Source: Paenibacillus macquariensis (lineage in GTDB: Bacteria > Bacillota > Bacilli > Paenibacillales > Paenibacillaceae). From it: a stretch of DNA of 64,000 nucleotides. The notes beneath the pieces are model-generated. The model had not been told where the DNA came from and did not search any database. It saw only the letters and a program-made list of their open reading frames with translations. Position 1 is the first letter of the stretch. The number at the start of each line of letters is the position of its first letter. Shown here one piece after another: positions 1 to 9,127 of the stretch. The position numbers and the translations under genes are program-made. Where the stretch lies: NCBI RefSeq assembly GCF_900156375.1, contig NZ_FTNK01000012.1, positions 116,244-180,243 on the forward strand. Reading direction: 5' to 3'.

Positions 1-652
1 CAAATTGACCATCCCTAAGTACGGTTAAGCGATCACAAAAACGTTTCAGCTCATTTAATCGGTGAGAGATGTAAATGATGGAGACACCTTGGTTCTTGAA
101 TTGATAAATAAGATCAAATAATTTCTGAACTTCTCTTTCTTCCAATACGGCGGTAGGCTCATCCATAATCAGAATCTCTGCGTTCCTCGACATTGCCTTA
201 GCAATCTCAACAATCTGTTGCTCTCCGATGCTAAGACTGGATACAATCGCATTCGGATCCAGATTCAAATCAAATCGTTCAAGGAGTTTCTTCGTTTCCC
301 TGTTCATATGGTGGATATTCGAGAACAATCCTAGCTTCTTAGGCTCGCGCCCTAAGAAAATATTCTCTGCCACTGTCATATTTGGAATGAGATTTAATTC
401 CTGATGAATAATTGAAATACCATAGTTCTGAGAAACATTGGGTGAGGAGAGGATAACCTGCTTGCCATTTAGCCGTATCTCGCCTTCATCGGGCTGATAA
501 ATACCGGCCAATATTTTCATCAACGTTGATTTTCCCGCTCCATTCTCTCCTACCAAGGCATGAACTTCACCTTTTTGAAGATTCAAACTCACATTATTAA
601 GCGCTTTCACATTAAAAAAACCTTTGTTTATGCCGATCATCTCTAGTACCAT
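1..652 (-). CDS. Sugar ABC transporter ATP-binding protein (N-terminal part, runs off window)
   Basis: This is the first 217 codons of an RbsA/MglA/XylG-type ATPase that energises monosaccharide import; the 3' end lies outside the window. The reading starts at ATG 650-652 behind a GGGAGCGGGTGAAAC ribosome binding site; an internal ATG four codons later is an alternative. Walker A is GENGAGKST (residues 35-43), followed by an LSIGEQQ signature and Walker B ILIMDEPTA. It is closely similar to the ATPase encoded at 1819-3315 and follows the permease at 833-1807 on the same strand, so the cluster carries two related ATPases around one permease. A terminator and a candidate promoter precede it, so it may begin its own transcription unit, perhaps for a second transporter continuing beyond the window. 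Confidence 0.93.
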   Translation of the reverse strand, partial: MVLEMIGINKGFFNVKALNNVSLNLQKGEVHALVGENGAGKSTLMKILAGIYQPDEGEIRLNGKQVILSSPNVSQNYGISIIHQELNLIPNMTVAENIFLGREPKKLGLFSNIHHMNRETKKLLERFDLNLDPNAIVSSLSIGEQQIVEIAKAMSRNAEILIMDEPTAVLEEREVQKLFDLIYQFKNQGVSIIYISHRLNELKRFCDRLTVLRDGQF

Positions 653-688
653 GTTTCACCCGCTCCCTATCTACTCGTCTATAAGGTT

Positions 689-717
689 ATTCTAAAGGAT
701 CGGAATTATTGGAACAA
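689..717 (-). promoter_or_regulatory. Candidate sigma-A promoter for the partial ATPase
   Basis: On the minus strand TTGTTC and TAGAAT are 17 bases apart, about 40 bases upstream of the start at 652. The -10 matches five of six consensus bases, the -35 only three. It sits just downstream of the terminator at 789-817, which supports a separate start, but this is a by-eye match only. Confidence 0.35.
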
Positions 718-788
718 TTAACTAAATTGGGGCAAAACTACATAATCTTGCGGAGGCGATTGCTCGATCTCTAAGTCGGGGGACAAAC

Positions 789-817
789 AAAAAAACAGCC
801 GCTCAACCGAGCAACTG
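789..817 (-). terminator. Intrinsic terminator after the permease gene
   Basis: On the minus strand a 9-bp stem (CAGTTGCTC / GAGCGGCTG, two G-U pairs) with a GGTT loop is followed by seven T. It begins 16 bases after the permease stop, and would end or attenuate the ATPase-permease transcript before the second ATPase. Confidence 0.8.
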
Positions 818-832
818 CCTCCCTAACAAAAA

Positions 833-1807
833 TTAGCCTTTACGGCTTTTTCGATACAATATAACCAGAACTAGAATCCCCTTTAGAATTCCTTGAAGAT
901 ATGGAGATACATTTTGCAAATTCATATAGTTACTGATCATCGTTAGCATAAGGACGCCGCAGACCGTACCGAGAATCGAACCTTTACCACCCTTAAGATT
1001 GGATCCACCAATTACAATGGCAGACATCACATCCAGCTCATAAAAGATACCAGAGGTGCTGGTAGAAATGGAATTGAGCCGTGAAGTCTCGAATACCGCT
1101 CCCATCCCTGCAGCTGTACCGCTGATAGCAAAAGCCGTAATGACAATCCATCGGGTCGGTGCTCCACTTAAGGAAGCTGCCATCGGATTTTGACCGAGCG
1201 CATAGATATAACGACCGAGCAACGTTTTAGTAAGAATAATATGAGCGGATACCGCTACCACAATCAGTGGAAATACAAGGTTAGGAATACCCCAAGTTGA
1301 GCCGTGACCAAGCTCTGTATACCGGATATAATTTCCGTTTAAGGCACCGCCAGAGCCGTACCACAGCGCAAGCGAACGAAAGATAAACATGGCAGCTATC
1401 GTCGTAATGAATGATGGCACACGTCCATAAGCGATAATGAAGCCATTCAGAAAGCCGACTATGCACCCGGTAACAACACCGAGAATCATGGATAAGAATA
1501 TGTCAGTACCAAACACATTTTGACTGGCCATAATCACAGTACCAGAAATGACAAGGACAGAGCCAACAGATAGATCGAACATACCAAGTAATACGACAAA
1601 ATGAACGCCTAGCGCAATAATGCCGATCATCGATGCTTGTCTCACAATATTGACCATATTTTCCCAAGTGAAGAAGTAATGGCTAGTCATTGATGCAATA
1701 ACGAATATGATAAGCATAGAAGCCAACGATTTGTAGTTTGCCAGCCACTTGATTGCATGAATACGCTCCAAATGGGTTAATTGCATCCTCCGCTTATTGA
1801 TAAGCAT
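833..1807 (-). CDS. Monosaccharide ABC transporter permease (RbsC/XylH family)
   Basis: Membrane permease of 324 residues, the usual size of the BPD_transp_2 family that imports ribose, xylose, galactose or autoinducer-2. After a short basic N-terminus, hydrophobic helices run through the protein, with the family-typical GMFDLSVGSV segment near residue 75 and the conserved SAIVIGGSNLKGGKGS loop near residue 265. It lies 11 bases downstream of the ATPase gene at 1819-3315, so the two are co-transcribed. A strong ribosome binding site (GGGGGAAAGG) sits close to the ATG. No solute-binding protein gene is visible in this part of the window; it may lie beyond the left edge. The sugar carried cannot be told from the sequence. 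Confidence 0.93.
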   Translation of the reverse strand: MLINKRRMQLTHLERIHAIKWLANYKSLASMLIIFVIASMTSHYFFTWENMVNIVRQASMIGIIALGVHFVVLLGMFDLSVGSVLVISGTVIMASQNVFGTDIFLSMILGVVTGCIVGFLNGFIIAYGRVPSFITTIAAMFIFRSLALWYGSGGALNGNYIRYTELGHGSTWGIPNLVFPLIVVAVSAHIILTKTLLGRYIYALGQNPMAASLSGAPTRWIVITAFAISGTAAGMGAVFETSRLNSISTSTSGIFYELDVMSAIVIGGSNLKGGKGSILGTVCGVLMLTMISNYMNLQNVSPYLQGILKGILVLVILYRKSRKG

Positions 1808-1818
1808 ATCCTTTCCCC

Positions 1819-3315
1819 CTAGCTTTGTAATCCCGAGGCTGCGCTCAGTATTCGCTCCTCTGTCGCAAATTCATGAAGGATCTGGTCAACGATACGACCC
1901 TCATGCATGACAAGAATTCGGGTGCACAGGCCAATTAATTCCGATAAGTCGGAGGAAATTACAATCATGCCCTTGCCCTCCTGAACAAGCTCATGGATGA
2001 CGACATACAGTTCACTCTTCGCTCCGATATCAATCCCACATGTCGGTTCATTCAAAATATAGAGATCGCTATCTGCTACCAGCCATCTGCCAAACATCAC
2101 TTTCTGCTGATTACCTCCGCTCAAAAATTTAATTTCCTGCTCAGGATCAATCATTTTAATATCCAATTGAAGGACGGCGTCTAGTGCTTTGCTCTGTTCC
2201 TTCTGTTCGTTAATAAATTGCCATTTATTCAGCCTTCGCAAACCGGATATCGTCAGATTACGAGAAACGGGCATATCCGAGAACATACCTGCCTTGGCAC
2301 GATCCCTATCCACCAATCCAAACCGATGATGGATAGCTTGTCTTGGGCTTCTAAATTCAACCTTTTCATTCCGCCAGTAAATGGAGCCTTCATCCGTTCG
2401 TACTCGACCAAATAAAGCATTGGCAAGCTCTGAGCCTCCTGAATCGGCAAGTCCTGCAAATCCTAAGATCTCACCTTCGTGGAGGGTAAAATCGATATCC
2501 GTAAACTGATTTCTCTTGCCTAGTCCAACCACCCGCATTAATTCCTCACCTACTTCGATAGGAACTGGAGGGAAATAATGTGACAGCTCTTTCCCCACTA
2601 TATAGGTAATAATTTCCTTCTCGTTAAAACCCTTCGCCTCGCGAGTAATGACATGCTGACCGTCACGCAAAATCGTAACTCGATCGCAAATACCCTGCAC
2701 CTCTTTTAACCGATGTGTGATATAAATAATGCCTACACCTTCGGACTTGAACGTCTCTATCATTCGAAATAATCGATCACATTCCTGTTCCGTCAAGCTC
2801 GCCGTAGGTTCATCCATAATCATAATTCTGCATTGCCGGGAAATTGCTTTCGCAATGGCAACGGTTTGCTGCTCACTGATCGATAAATCCCGAACAAGCG
2901 TGGTAGGATGAAAGGAATAGCCCAACTGCTTCAAGATTTTTTTCGCTTCACGCTTCATTTTACTGTAATGGGTGAATAGGCCAAATAGCTTCGGCTCCCG
3001 CCCCAAGAAGATATTTTCAGCTATCGTCATATTCGGTACTAGAGCAGTCTCTTGATAAATCGTAGAGATTCCGAGCCTCTGCGCCTCTAGTGTCGATGGT
3101 ATTCGGACGAGGTTACCATCCAAATAGATTTCACCATTGTCTGGTTCCTCTACCCCGGATATTAACTTCACTAGCGTTGATTTCCCGGCTCCATTCTGTC
3201 CTAGAATGGCATGCACCTCACCTTGCTTAAGGTCGAAATTCACATGATCCAACACCGTCACACCAAAATAAGATTTGGTCAAATTGTTCAATTGCAAGAG
3301 CAAGGCCTTCACCAC
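1819..3315 (-). CDS. Sugar ABC transporter ATP-binding protein with two ABC domains (RbsA/XylG type)
   Basis: A 498-residue double ATPase, the normal length for the monosaccharide (CUT2) family. The first domain has Walker A GQNGAGKST (residues 39-47), signature LSISEQQ and Walker B IMIMDEPTA. The second has a degenerate P-loop (GLADSGGSE), signature LSGGNQQ and ILNEPTCGID, the asymmetry usual in this family. It is the first gene of the minus-strand unit, followed by the permease after 11 bases. The annotated start is GTG 3313-3315; two GTG codons and nearby TTG codons (for example beginning MLLQLNN) are alternatives because GAGGTG overlaps the first GTG. The divergent AraC gene at 3561 probably controls it. 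Confidence 0.92.
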   Translation of the reverse strand: MVKALLLQLNNLTKSYFGVTVLDHVNFDLKQGEVHAILGQNGAGKSTLVKLISGVEEPDNGEIYLDGNLVRIPSTLEAQRLGISTIYQETALVPNMTIAENIFLGREPKLFGLFTHYSKMKREAKKILKQLGYSFHPTTLVRDLSISEQQTVAIAKAISRQCRIMIMDEPTASLTEQECDRLFRMIETFKSEGVGIIYITHRLKEVQGICDRVTILRDGQHVITREAKGFNEKEIITYIVGKELSHYFPPVPIEVGEELMRVVGLGKRNQFTDIDFTLHEGEILGFAGLADSGGSELANALFGRVRTDEGSIYWRNEKVEFRSPRQAIHHRFGLVDRDRAKAGMFSDMPVSRNLTISGLRRLNKWQFINEQKEQSKALDAVLQLDIKMIDPEQEIKFLSGGNQQKVMFGRWLVADSDLYILNEPTCGIDIGAKSELYVVIHELVQEGKGMIVISSDLSELIGLCTRILVMHEGRIVDQILHEFATEERILSAASGLQS

Positions 3316-3504
3316 CTCAGTGAATTTCCAGTATCAGTACATATCCCCGTTCACCAGACCTTACTGATTTCATACACAAAGTCTAGAGGAACAAGTAGAC
3401 AAAATAAATTAACTATCTTGTGATAAATGATCAGTTTCTTGCTAGTCGAATTATTTCGACTTGATTTCATGGTAGATTTTAGAAATAATGATAACATGAA
3501 TTTG

Positions 3505-3520
3505 TTGTAAGCGCTGTATA
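3505..3520. promoter_or_regulatory. cre-like catabolite operator between ABC operon and araC-type gene
   Basis: TTGTAAGCGCTGTATA resembles the CcpA box TGTAAGCGCTTACA, exact over TGTAAGCGCT and diverging in the last bases. It lies in the 245-base intergenic region between the divergent ATPase (start 3315) and AraC-type gene, so it could give carbon catabolite repression of either. Identified by eye. Confidence 0.4.
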
Positions 3521-3560
3521 TTTTACACTCCCTTAGAGACGGAAGGTGATTTCTGTAAAC

Positions 3561-4364
3561 ATGTCCAACCCGGCCATTTTATTAGAGACGCCACGTCTCG
3601 TCTCTGTTTCATATCTGCAGGATTTGATTACCAGTGATAATAGCCCCAGAGAAAATATCTTCACGGAGTTACTTCTGATTCAAGGTGGACGAGGAGAAAT
3701 TCATTTTGACAATCAGGTAGTATCCGTCAGGGAAGGGGACCTAATGGTCTGCAACCCTGGAGTCAAGCTCCTCACACGCTCTTCCGACGATTACCCTCTT
3801 AAAGGCATTCGTATTCTAATAGGTAATATTAAGCTTCATGAAATGCCGCCAGATATTTTAATAGATGCATCGAAGAATCCGATTCTCCATCTTCAGAAAA
3901 ACTATGATATCCTTTCACGTTATTTCACAAATGTGCTTCTGGAAAATACAGATCTTAAGCTAGGCAGCCAGGACTTAATCTCCTTCATGCTCCAAAGCAT
4001 AATCATTCACATTATACGAATCGCTAATCAGCCGAAGGAAACCGCCAACATATCCACAATCTCTCGGAATGCAAGAGATTATATCCAAGAGAATTACGCA
4101 CAGGATCTTTCGCTTAGCATGCTAGCATCATTTGTTTTTGTAAGTCCCTATCATCTCGCTCATATCTTCAAAGAAGAGATTGGTATGTCTCCCATTCAAT
4201 ACATGATTAAATGCCGGATAGATGAAGCGAAACGTATGCTGGCTCAAACCGACCTTTCAGTTAGAGAAATCGCTCAACATATCGGATATCCAAATGCAAA
4301 TTATTTTAATATTTTATTCAAAAAAATAACTGGGGAATCACCAGGCAAGTTCCGAAAGTACTAA
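3561..4364 (+). CDS. AraC-family transcriptional regulator with cupin-like sensing domain
   Basis: The protein has an N-terminal AraC-type sugar-binding cupin segment (about residues 15-135, containing GGRGEIHFDN and REGDLMVCNPG) and a C-terminal AraC helix-turn-helix pair (about 165-267, ending in the typical NYFNILFKKITGESPGKFRKY-type block). The start chosen is ATG 3561, because GGAAGGTGAT lies about ten bases upstream. A GTG at 3546 in the same frame would add five residues but has no spaced ribosome binding site. It is divergent from the ribose/xylose-type ABC genes and is probably their activator, responding to the transported sugar; this is inferred from position. A cre-like sequence lies in the shared promoter region. 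Confidence 0.9.
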   Translation: MSNPAILLETPRLVSVSYLQDLITSDNSPRENIFTELLLIQGGRGEIHFDNQVVSVREGDLMVCNPGVKLLTRSSDDYPLKGIRILIGNIKLHEMPPDILIDASKNPILHLQKNYDILSRYFTNVLLENTDLKLGSQDLISFMLQSIIIHIIRIANQPKETANISTISRNARDYIQENYAQDLSLSMLASFVFVSPYHLAHIFKEEIGMSPIQYMIKCRIDEAKRMLAQTDLSVREIAQHIGYPNANYFNILFKKITGESPGKFRKY

Positions 4365-4476
4365 TGATTTCCTTGATAGGTTTGGAGCCTATCCTCCATC
4401 TCCAACACAATGCGGTTTTTTTGCCCTCCCCTCCCATAAATCTCTAATATCTTTGGAATAAATCAGTTGAAAAAGT

Positions 4477-4513
4477 AAAAAAATCCTCTTCCCCAGTGAA
4501 GGAGAAGAGGACT
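4477..4513 (-). terminator. Intrinsic terminator of the AraC-type sensor gene
   Basis: A perfect stem TCCTCTTC / GAAGAGGA is followed on the minus strand by seven T. It sits about 10 bases past the stop of the gene at 4524-6893. The upstream plus-strand gene ends 113 bases away and has only a weak hairpin (GATAGG / CCTATC) of its own. Confidence 0.85.
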
Positions 4514-4523
4514 AAACACATAT

Positions 4524-6893
4524 TTAATCATCATCATTCGAATCCTGTCCCAACTGTAGCCTGTATTCGCTGAGAGACTTACCAAAATGCTTCTTGAATC
4601 GAGTGTAAAAATAATTATTTCTTTCAAGACCAACCATCTCTATAATCGCTGACAAAGGCAGCTGGGAATTGTGCATATTATCATCAAGCTTTTGCATGCG
4701 AAAATCAAAGATGTATTGTGCAATCGACTGACCGTTTGACGTTTTAAACAATCGACCTACATAATTCGGAGACATACGCAACTTTTCAGCAATTGAACTT
4801 AAACATAAGCCAGTATTGGAATATTCCTGTTCTACAATTCCGATAATGCGCTGAATTAAATAATCGTTACTGTTTGACGTGTTTTTAAACAACATTACCT
4901 TACTGCAGAGCTTTGTCAAAAAGGTATTCATAACATCATCGATATCTGTGTTCACTTCTGCATCATGCAGATTGTGCAACAGATCCTGCAGGAATAGATC
5001 TTGATTATCCTTTATGGCAGGCATTTTGCTAAATACACCGGAGTAAATACAATAAATCAAATGTATAATGCACGATATGATTTCATTATAAGAACATGTA
5101 TACAACTTGTTATTGATAGATTGATATATGACAATAGCACCTTCAATATCTCCTTCAAGTACTTTTTCGATTAACTGTTCTTCCTTCTTCACAGGTACAT
5201 GGAAATCATCCATATTGATTTCATCCATCATATAAGGAGAAATAATGCATCCATGTCCATACCGAATCTTGAGTTGAATTGAACCCTTCAAATTGTTATA
5301 CATGCTAGGCAAATGTTCCATTCCCTTAAACAAGGTGCTGTACGTCATAGATAAAGATATATGAATAAATTGTTGCGTTTTAACTTGTACTTCGCGTAAA
5401 TATTCCTCTATTTTTTCCTGCACTAACTTAAATTGCGTTACTTCTGCACAATCAACTAACACTACAAATTTATCAGAATCACAACTGAATATTTCACATG
5501 GAATTTCCTCCGCTACTTCTGCTGCAATATTCACAATGGCATAACGCAATGCCAACCGCTCTTCTTGACTATTTCCTGACATAAATACACTGTAATTATC
5601 TATTTTGAACAGACACATACACAGCTGATTTGAGACGATATAATTCAAGTCCAGATCATGAAGCTTGTTCAGAATGGTATTCATCGAATACGTTGATCTT
5701 TCATTTAACAGAGAATTCAGTAAATCTTGTTTAACAGCATAGCCGGTTTCGCGCATGATTGTATCAAGTTGTAAATTTTGCTCCTTCATCGATTCAAATA
5801 CCGAAAGAATAACTTGAAATTCTGCTGTGTCAGACACGAGTGGATCGCTTTTTTCAGGAGCTTCCCCATTTATGAATTTCGTAATGGCTTGAATAGGATT
5901 GTTCAGTCTGCGTGCCAAGAATAGGCAAATGACCGCGCAAACAATAAATACAGCTACTCCGATCCCCCCCGACACGATTGATTCGGTGATTACATCCTTG
6001 AAAATTTTTTTGACGGGTGTAACGCCCATGATGTACCAGTTATTTGCATTACTTTTACTGCTCGAAACAAGATAACTGATTCCGCCAATTTTTTGCACCT
6101 GATTCACGATACCGTCCAGTTCCTGCGCTTTCCGGCCTAATGTCCGAACTTCACTCATGTCATGGGCAAAATCCGGTGAGAGGGCCATGCTTAAAATAGA
6201 ACCGTTGGAGTCAACCACTAAAAAAGATGTGTCAGGAACTGAATCACTACTGTTAATCGCTCGGATAGATTTAGTAAGCGCTTCCGTTCGGATGTTGACA
6301 ACGATAGCATTTTTTAAACCAGACGCCGTCGTCCCTGGTTCAAATAATATATATGAACACACATTTGCCGATTGTGTCGCTTCATCAACAGATGCCACAA
6401 TGGGGCGACCAAGATAATCGGCCACAAAATTTTTGTCAGTTAATATCTTTGCAATATCCTGATCTGAAAATGCAGATGCCGATCGTCTTTCTCCGCTTCG
6501 TGAGGAATAAAACAAATCCATCCCCGCATTGTAAAGATACACACTGTCGATATCTTGCAGTGTCAGAAAGTGATTGTCTATGACCCTACTTGCCCAAAGT
6601 TCCACAAACTCATCCGTTTCCTTCAAATTTAAAAATTCGATGATGTACTTGTCACTGTACAGTGCATTGCCTAATTTTTTTGCGGTCTCGTCAAGATAGG
6701 TAATACTATAATTAGACTGGGCAATCAGTTTTTCATTATATCGGCTAATCAATGAATTCGTATTGTGCAAATAAGTAAACGTCAAAGAACTCGTAAGTAA
6801 AACAGTGACGATGATCGAGATAATCAAAAAAGAGAAAAAAGATTTGCGAAGAAAGCTCGTACTGCCTTTCCTTGTTTTATTTGAAAGCTTCAT
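4524..6893 (-). CDS. Membrane-bound sensor fused to AraC-type DNA-binding domain
   Basis: A 789-residue single-protein sensor-regulator. A basic N-terminus leads into a transmembrane helix (about 19-43), an extracellular Cache-like domain (about 45-295), a second helix (about 303-327), a HAMP-like linker (NNPIQAITKF), a cytoplasmic middle region and a C-terminal AraC helix-turn-helix (about 690-780, with LRMSPNYVGRLFK and NNYFYTRFKKHFGKSLSEYR). Such proteins in Paenibacillus and Bacillus detect extracellular oligosaccharides or lipoprotein-bound ligand and activate adjacent transporter genes. It has no kinase domain. It is divergent from the ABC operon starting at 7113, with 219 bases between, so it most likely activates that operon in response to a beta-galactoside or related glycan; the ligand is inferred. 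Confidence 0.9.
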   Translation of the reverse strand: MKLSNKTRKGSTSFLRKSFFSFLIISIIVTVLLTSSLTFTYLHNTNSLISRYNEKLIAQSNYSITYLDETAKKLGNALYSDKYIIEFLNLKETDEFVELWASRVIDNHFLTLQDIDSVYLYNAGMDLFYSSRSGERRSASAFSDQDIAKILTDKNFVADYLGRPIVASVDEATQSANVCSYILFEPGTTASGLKNAIVVNIRTEALTKSIRAINSSDSVPDTSFLVVDSNGSILSMALSPDFAHDMSEVRTLGRKAQELDGIVNQVQKIGGISYLVSSSKSNANNWYIMGVTPVKKIFKDVITESIVSGGIGVAVFIVCAVICLFLARRLNNPIQAITKFINGEAPEKSDPLVSDTAEFQVILSVFESMKEQNLQLDTIMRETGYAVKQDLLNSLLNERSTYSMNTILNKLHDLDLNYIVSNQLCMCLFKIDNYSVFMSGNSQEERLALRYAIVNIAAEVAEEIPCEIFSCDSDKFVVLVDCAEVTQFKLVQEKIEEYLREVQVKTQQFIHISLSMTYSTLFKGMEHLPSMYNNLKGSIQLKIRYGHGCIISPYMMDEINMDDFHVPVKKEEQLIEKVLEGDIEGAIVIYQSINNKLYTCSYNEIISCIIHLIYCIYSGVFSKMPAIKDNQDLFLQDLLHNLHDAEVNTDIDDVMNTFLTKLCSKVMLFKNTSNSNDYLIQRIIGIVEQEYSNTGLCLSSIAEKLRMSPNYVGRLFKTSNGQSIAQYIFDFRMQKLDDNMHNSQLPLSAIIEMVGLERNNYFYTRFKKHFGKSLSEYRLQLGQDSNDDD

Positions 6894-7015
6894 TGCGACC
6901 CCCTAGGTTTTCTATGTATTATTTTGATAATTATATAATGATAAATTAATTATACCTCAATGATTTATAACACTTTGTAGAAATTGTTATTTTTTAGAGA
7001 TGCACAGTGTTGAAA

Positions 7016-7055
7016 AACAAATATAACAACATATTTATTTGTTGTCCCCCCCCCC
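7016..7055. promoter_or_regulatory. Inverted repeat plus ten-C tract in a divergent promoter region
   Basis: The arms AACAAATA (7016-7023) and TATTTGTT (7036-7043) are exact reverse complements separated by 12 bases, a plausible operator for the divergent AraC-type sensor. Two bases later an uninterrupted run of ten C (7046-7055) lies about 57 bases before the permease start at 7113. Its length makes it prone to slippage. Confidence 0.45.
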
Positions 7056-7112
7056 ACTCTTAGCTACAGTGATAGCAGACATACAAATGATGAAAAGAAA
7101 GGGGGTGAAACA

Positions 7113-8084
7113 ATGAAGACGATTACAAATGCAATTCCGAATCGTAAGGTTAAGCCTCGCAAGAGATTGCGTAGCGCACGCCGTCAAATGCCTTTCTATT
7201 TATTGATGGCACCAGGATTAATTTTAATTGCGATCTTATCTTACTTTCCGATGGTCGGCGTTATCATTGCCTTCAAAGATTACAATGCACGCGATGGTAT
7301 TTTCGGAAGTCCATGGAAGGACCCGCTATTCAAAAACTTTGAGTTTTTCTTCAAATCAGACATAGCTAAAAGTGTTACCTTCAATACACTTTTTTACAAT
7401 TTAATACAAGTAGTTTCCGTTACGCTTTGCGCATTGGCACTAGCTATTTTATTAAATGAAGTAAAAAACAAATTTGTATCTGCTACCTATAAGGGATCGA
7501 TTTTGCTACCGACCTTCCTCTCATGGATTGTCATCCAGTTCATTCTCTTCAGCCTGTTGAGTGTTGACCGTGGTATTGTCAACAGTGTGATTACAGATAA
7601 CGGCGGAGAGGCCATTTACTGGTACAGTGAGCCTTCTTACTGGCGATACATCTTACCGATAGCTTATCTATGGAAGAACGTCGGTTACTTTTCAGTGCTG
7701 TATGTGGCGGCGATTGCCGGGATTAACACCGACTACTATGAAGCTGCGCAACTGGACGGTGCATCGAAGTGGCAACGTGTTAAACATATTACATTGCCGC
7801 TTTTGCAACCGACCATCATTGTTCTTTCACTGCTGTGGGTTGGGAAATTGTTCAACGGCGGTTTGGGTGACTGGAACGGATTCTACACGCTTCCAAATGA
7901 TGCGGGTGCTCTTTACTCAACAACAGACGTTATCGACACACTTGTATTCCGCTCTCTGAAAAAAGTCAATGACTACGGCATGTCGTCGGCAATTGGTTTA
8001 TATCAAGCGGTAGTTGGTTTCTTCCTAGTGTTGATCTCGAATTACATCATTAAAAAGAGGGATCCCGATAGCTCACTATTTTAA
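7113..8084 (+). CDS. Carbohydrate ABC transporter permease (LplB/YtcP-associated type)
   Basis: A 323-residue integral membrane subunit of a CUT1-type oligosaccharide importer. A basic N-terminus is followed by the first helix (FYLLMAPGLILIAILSYFP, about 28-47), three to five further helices, and the permease EAA loop near YEAAQLDGASKWQRVKHITLP (about 210-230), which contacts the ATPase. A long spacer insert before the EAA loop is characteristic of the LplB group. The start is supported by GAAAGGGGGTGAAACA just upstream. It is the first gene of a plus-strand operon with a second permease, a lipoprotein and a beta-galactosidase. No ATPase gene is in the operon; such systems commonly share a MsmX-type ATPase encoded elsewhere. 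Confidence 0.93.
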   Translation: MKTITNAIPNRKVKPRKRLRSARRQMPFYLLMAPGLILIAILSYFPMVGVIIAFKDYNARDGIFGSPWKDPLFKNFEFFFKSDIAKSVTFNTLFYNLIQVVSVTLCALALAILLNEVKNKFVSATYKGSILLPTFLSWIVIQFILFSLLSVDRGIVNSVITDNGGEAIYWYSEPSYWRYILPIAYLWKNVGYFSVLYVAAIAGINTDYYEAAQLDGASKWQRVKHITLPLLQPTIIVLSLLWVGKLFNGGLGDWNGFYTLPNDAGALYSTTDVIDTLVFRSLKKVNDYGMSSAIGLYQAVVGFFLVLISNYIIKKRDPDSSLF

Positions 8085-8187
8085 CGATCCGAAAGGATGA
8101 AAATTGCACTTTCTGATCGGTCTGCAGAAACGGAATGCTGTCTTTGAAAAAAAGACTTAAAGCCGTTTCAAATTGGGAGGTAACTAC

Positions 8188-9075
8188 ATGCTTTATAGAA
8201 AACTACATTTTTCAAAATTAGTGATTCATCTTATGTTCATTGCCATGAGTCTAGCATGCATACTTCCGCTGCTGTTAGTTGTATCCATATCATTTACGGA
8301 CGAACGATCGCTGATGCTCGATGGATATCGCCTCTGGCCCAAAGAGTTCAGTTTGAATGCTTACAAGTATGTATTTAATGGAGCAGGCTCTATTCTGAAT
8401 GCATATGCGGTTACGGTCTTTGTGACAGTTGTTGGCACACTTTTACATTTGCTGTTTACTTCCATGCTGGCGTATTCACTGACACGGCCTGAAGTAACTC
8501 ATCGCAAGGCGCTCTCATTCTTTGTGTATCTTCCGGTTCTGTTTAACGGTGGTCTTGTTCCTTCGTATATTTTGATGACGCGAATTTTACATCTGAAGGA
8601 TACCATCTGGGTGCTGATTGTCGTCGGTCTGGTGTCGGCGGTAAACATACTGATTATGAAAAATTTCTTCCGTACGATTCCAGAGTCATTAATTGAGTCA
8701 GCGCGTATCGATGGCTCGGGTGAAATCCATACTTTTTTCCGGATTGTACTTCCGCTTTCTAAACCATCGTTGGCAACCATCGGTTTGTTTGTATCCATTG
8801 GCTACTGGAATGATTGGATGACCGCATCATTGTACATTGAATCACAAAAACTGCGCCCCCTACAATATCTGCTGCAATCTTTGATGAACAACATTGGATA
8901 TTTGCAGTCGAACTCACAAGCTTCACGGTCAATGGAGGCTGCAATTGGAATGCTACCTAGTGAAGGCGCGCGCATGGCAACTTGCGTACTCGCCATCGGC
9001 CCTATTATTTTGCTGTATCCATTACTGCAAAAGTACTTTGAAAAAGGCTTGACAATAGGTGCTGTAAAAGAGTAA
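8188..9075 (+). CDS. Carbohydrate ABC transporter permease (YtcP/AraQ-like)
   Basis: Second membrane subunit of the importer, about 295 residues, six predicted helices. The EAA loop reads ESARIDGSGEIHTFFRIVLP (about 172-191). Start ATG 8188 is preferred because GGGAGG lies seven bases upstream; an in-frame TTG at 8173 overlaps that ribosome binding site. The gap from the first permease is about 100 bases and holds a small GAAA-loop hairpin (ATCC / GGAT) just after the first stop. The protein ends in EKGLTIGAVKE, the family-typical tail, and is followed by the solute-binding lipoprotein gene. Confidence 0.92.
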   Translation: MLYRKLHFSKLVIHLMFIAMSLACILPLLLVVSISFTDERSLMLDGYRLWPKEFSLNAYKYVFNGAGSILNAYAVTVFVTVVGTLLHLLFTSMLAYSLTRPEVTHRKALSFFVYLPVLFNGGLVPSYILMTRILHLKDTIWVLIVVGLVSAVNILIMKNFFRTIPESLIESARIDGSGEIHTFFRIVLPLSKPSLATIGLFVSIGYWNDWMTASLYIESQKLRPLQYLLQSLMNNIGYLQSNSQASRSMEAAIGMLPSEGARMATCVLAIGPIILLYPLLQKYFEKGLTIGAVKE

Positions 9076-9080
9076 TTTTA

Positions 9081-9097
9081 CCGGGTAACACACCCGG
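9081..9097 (+). other. Intercistronic hairpin before the lipoprotein gene
   Basis: CCGGGT and ACCCGG form a 6-bp stem with a five-base loop between the permease stop and the lipoprotein start. There is no T run, so it is more likely a transcript-processing or stabilising element that lets the binding protein be made in excess than a terminator; this role is inferred. Confidence 0.45.
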
Positions 9098-9127
9098 AGA
9101 ATTAAATAAATATCAGGGGGAACTACT

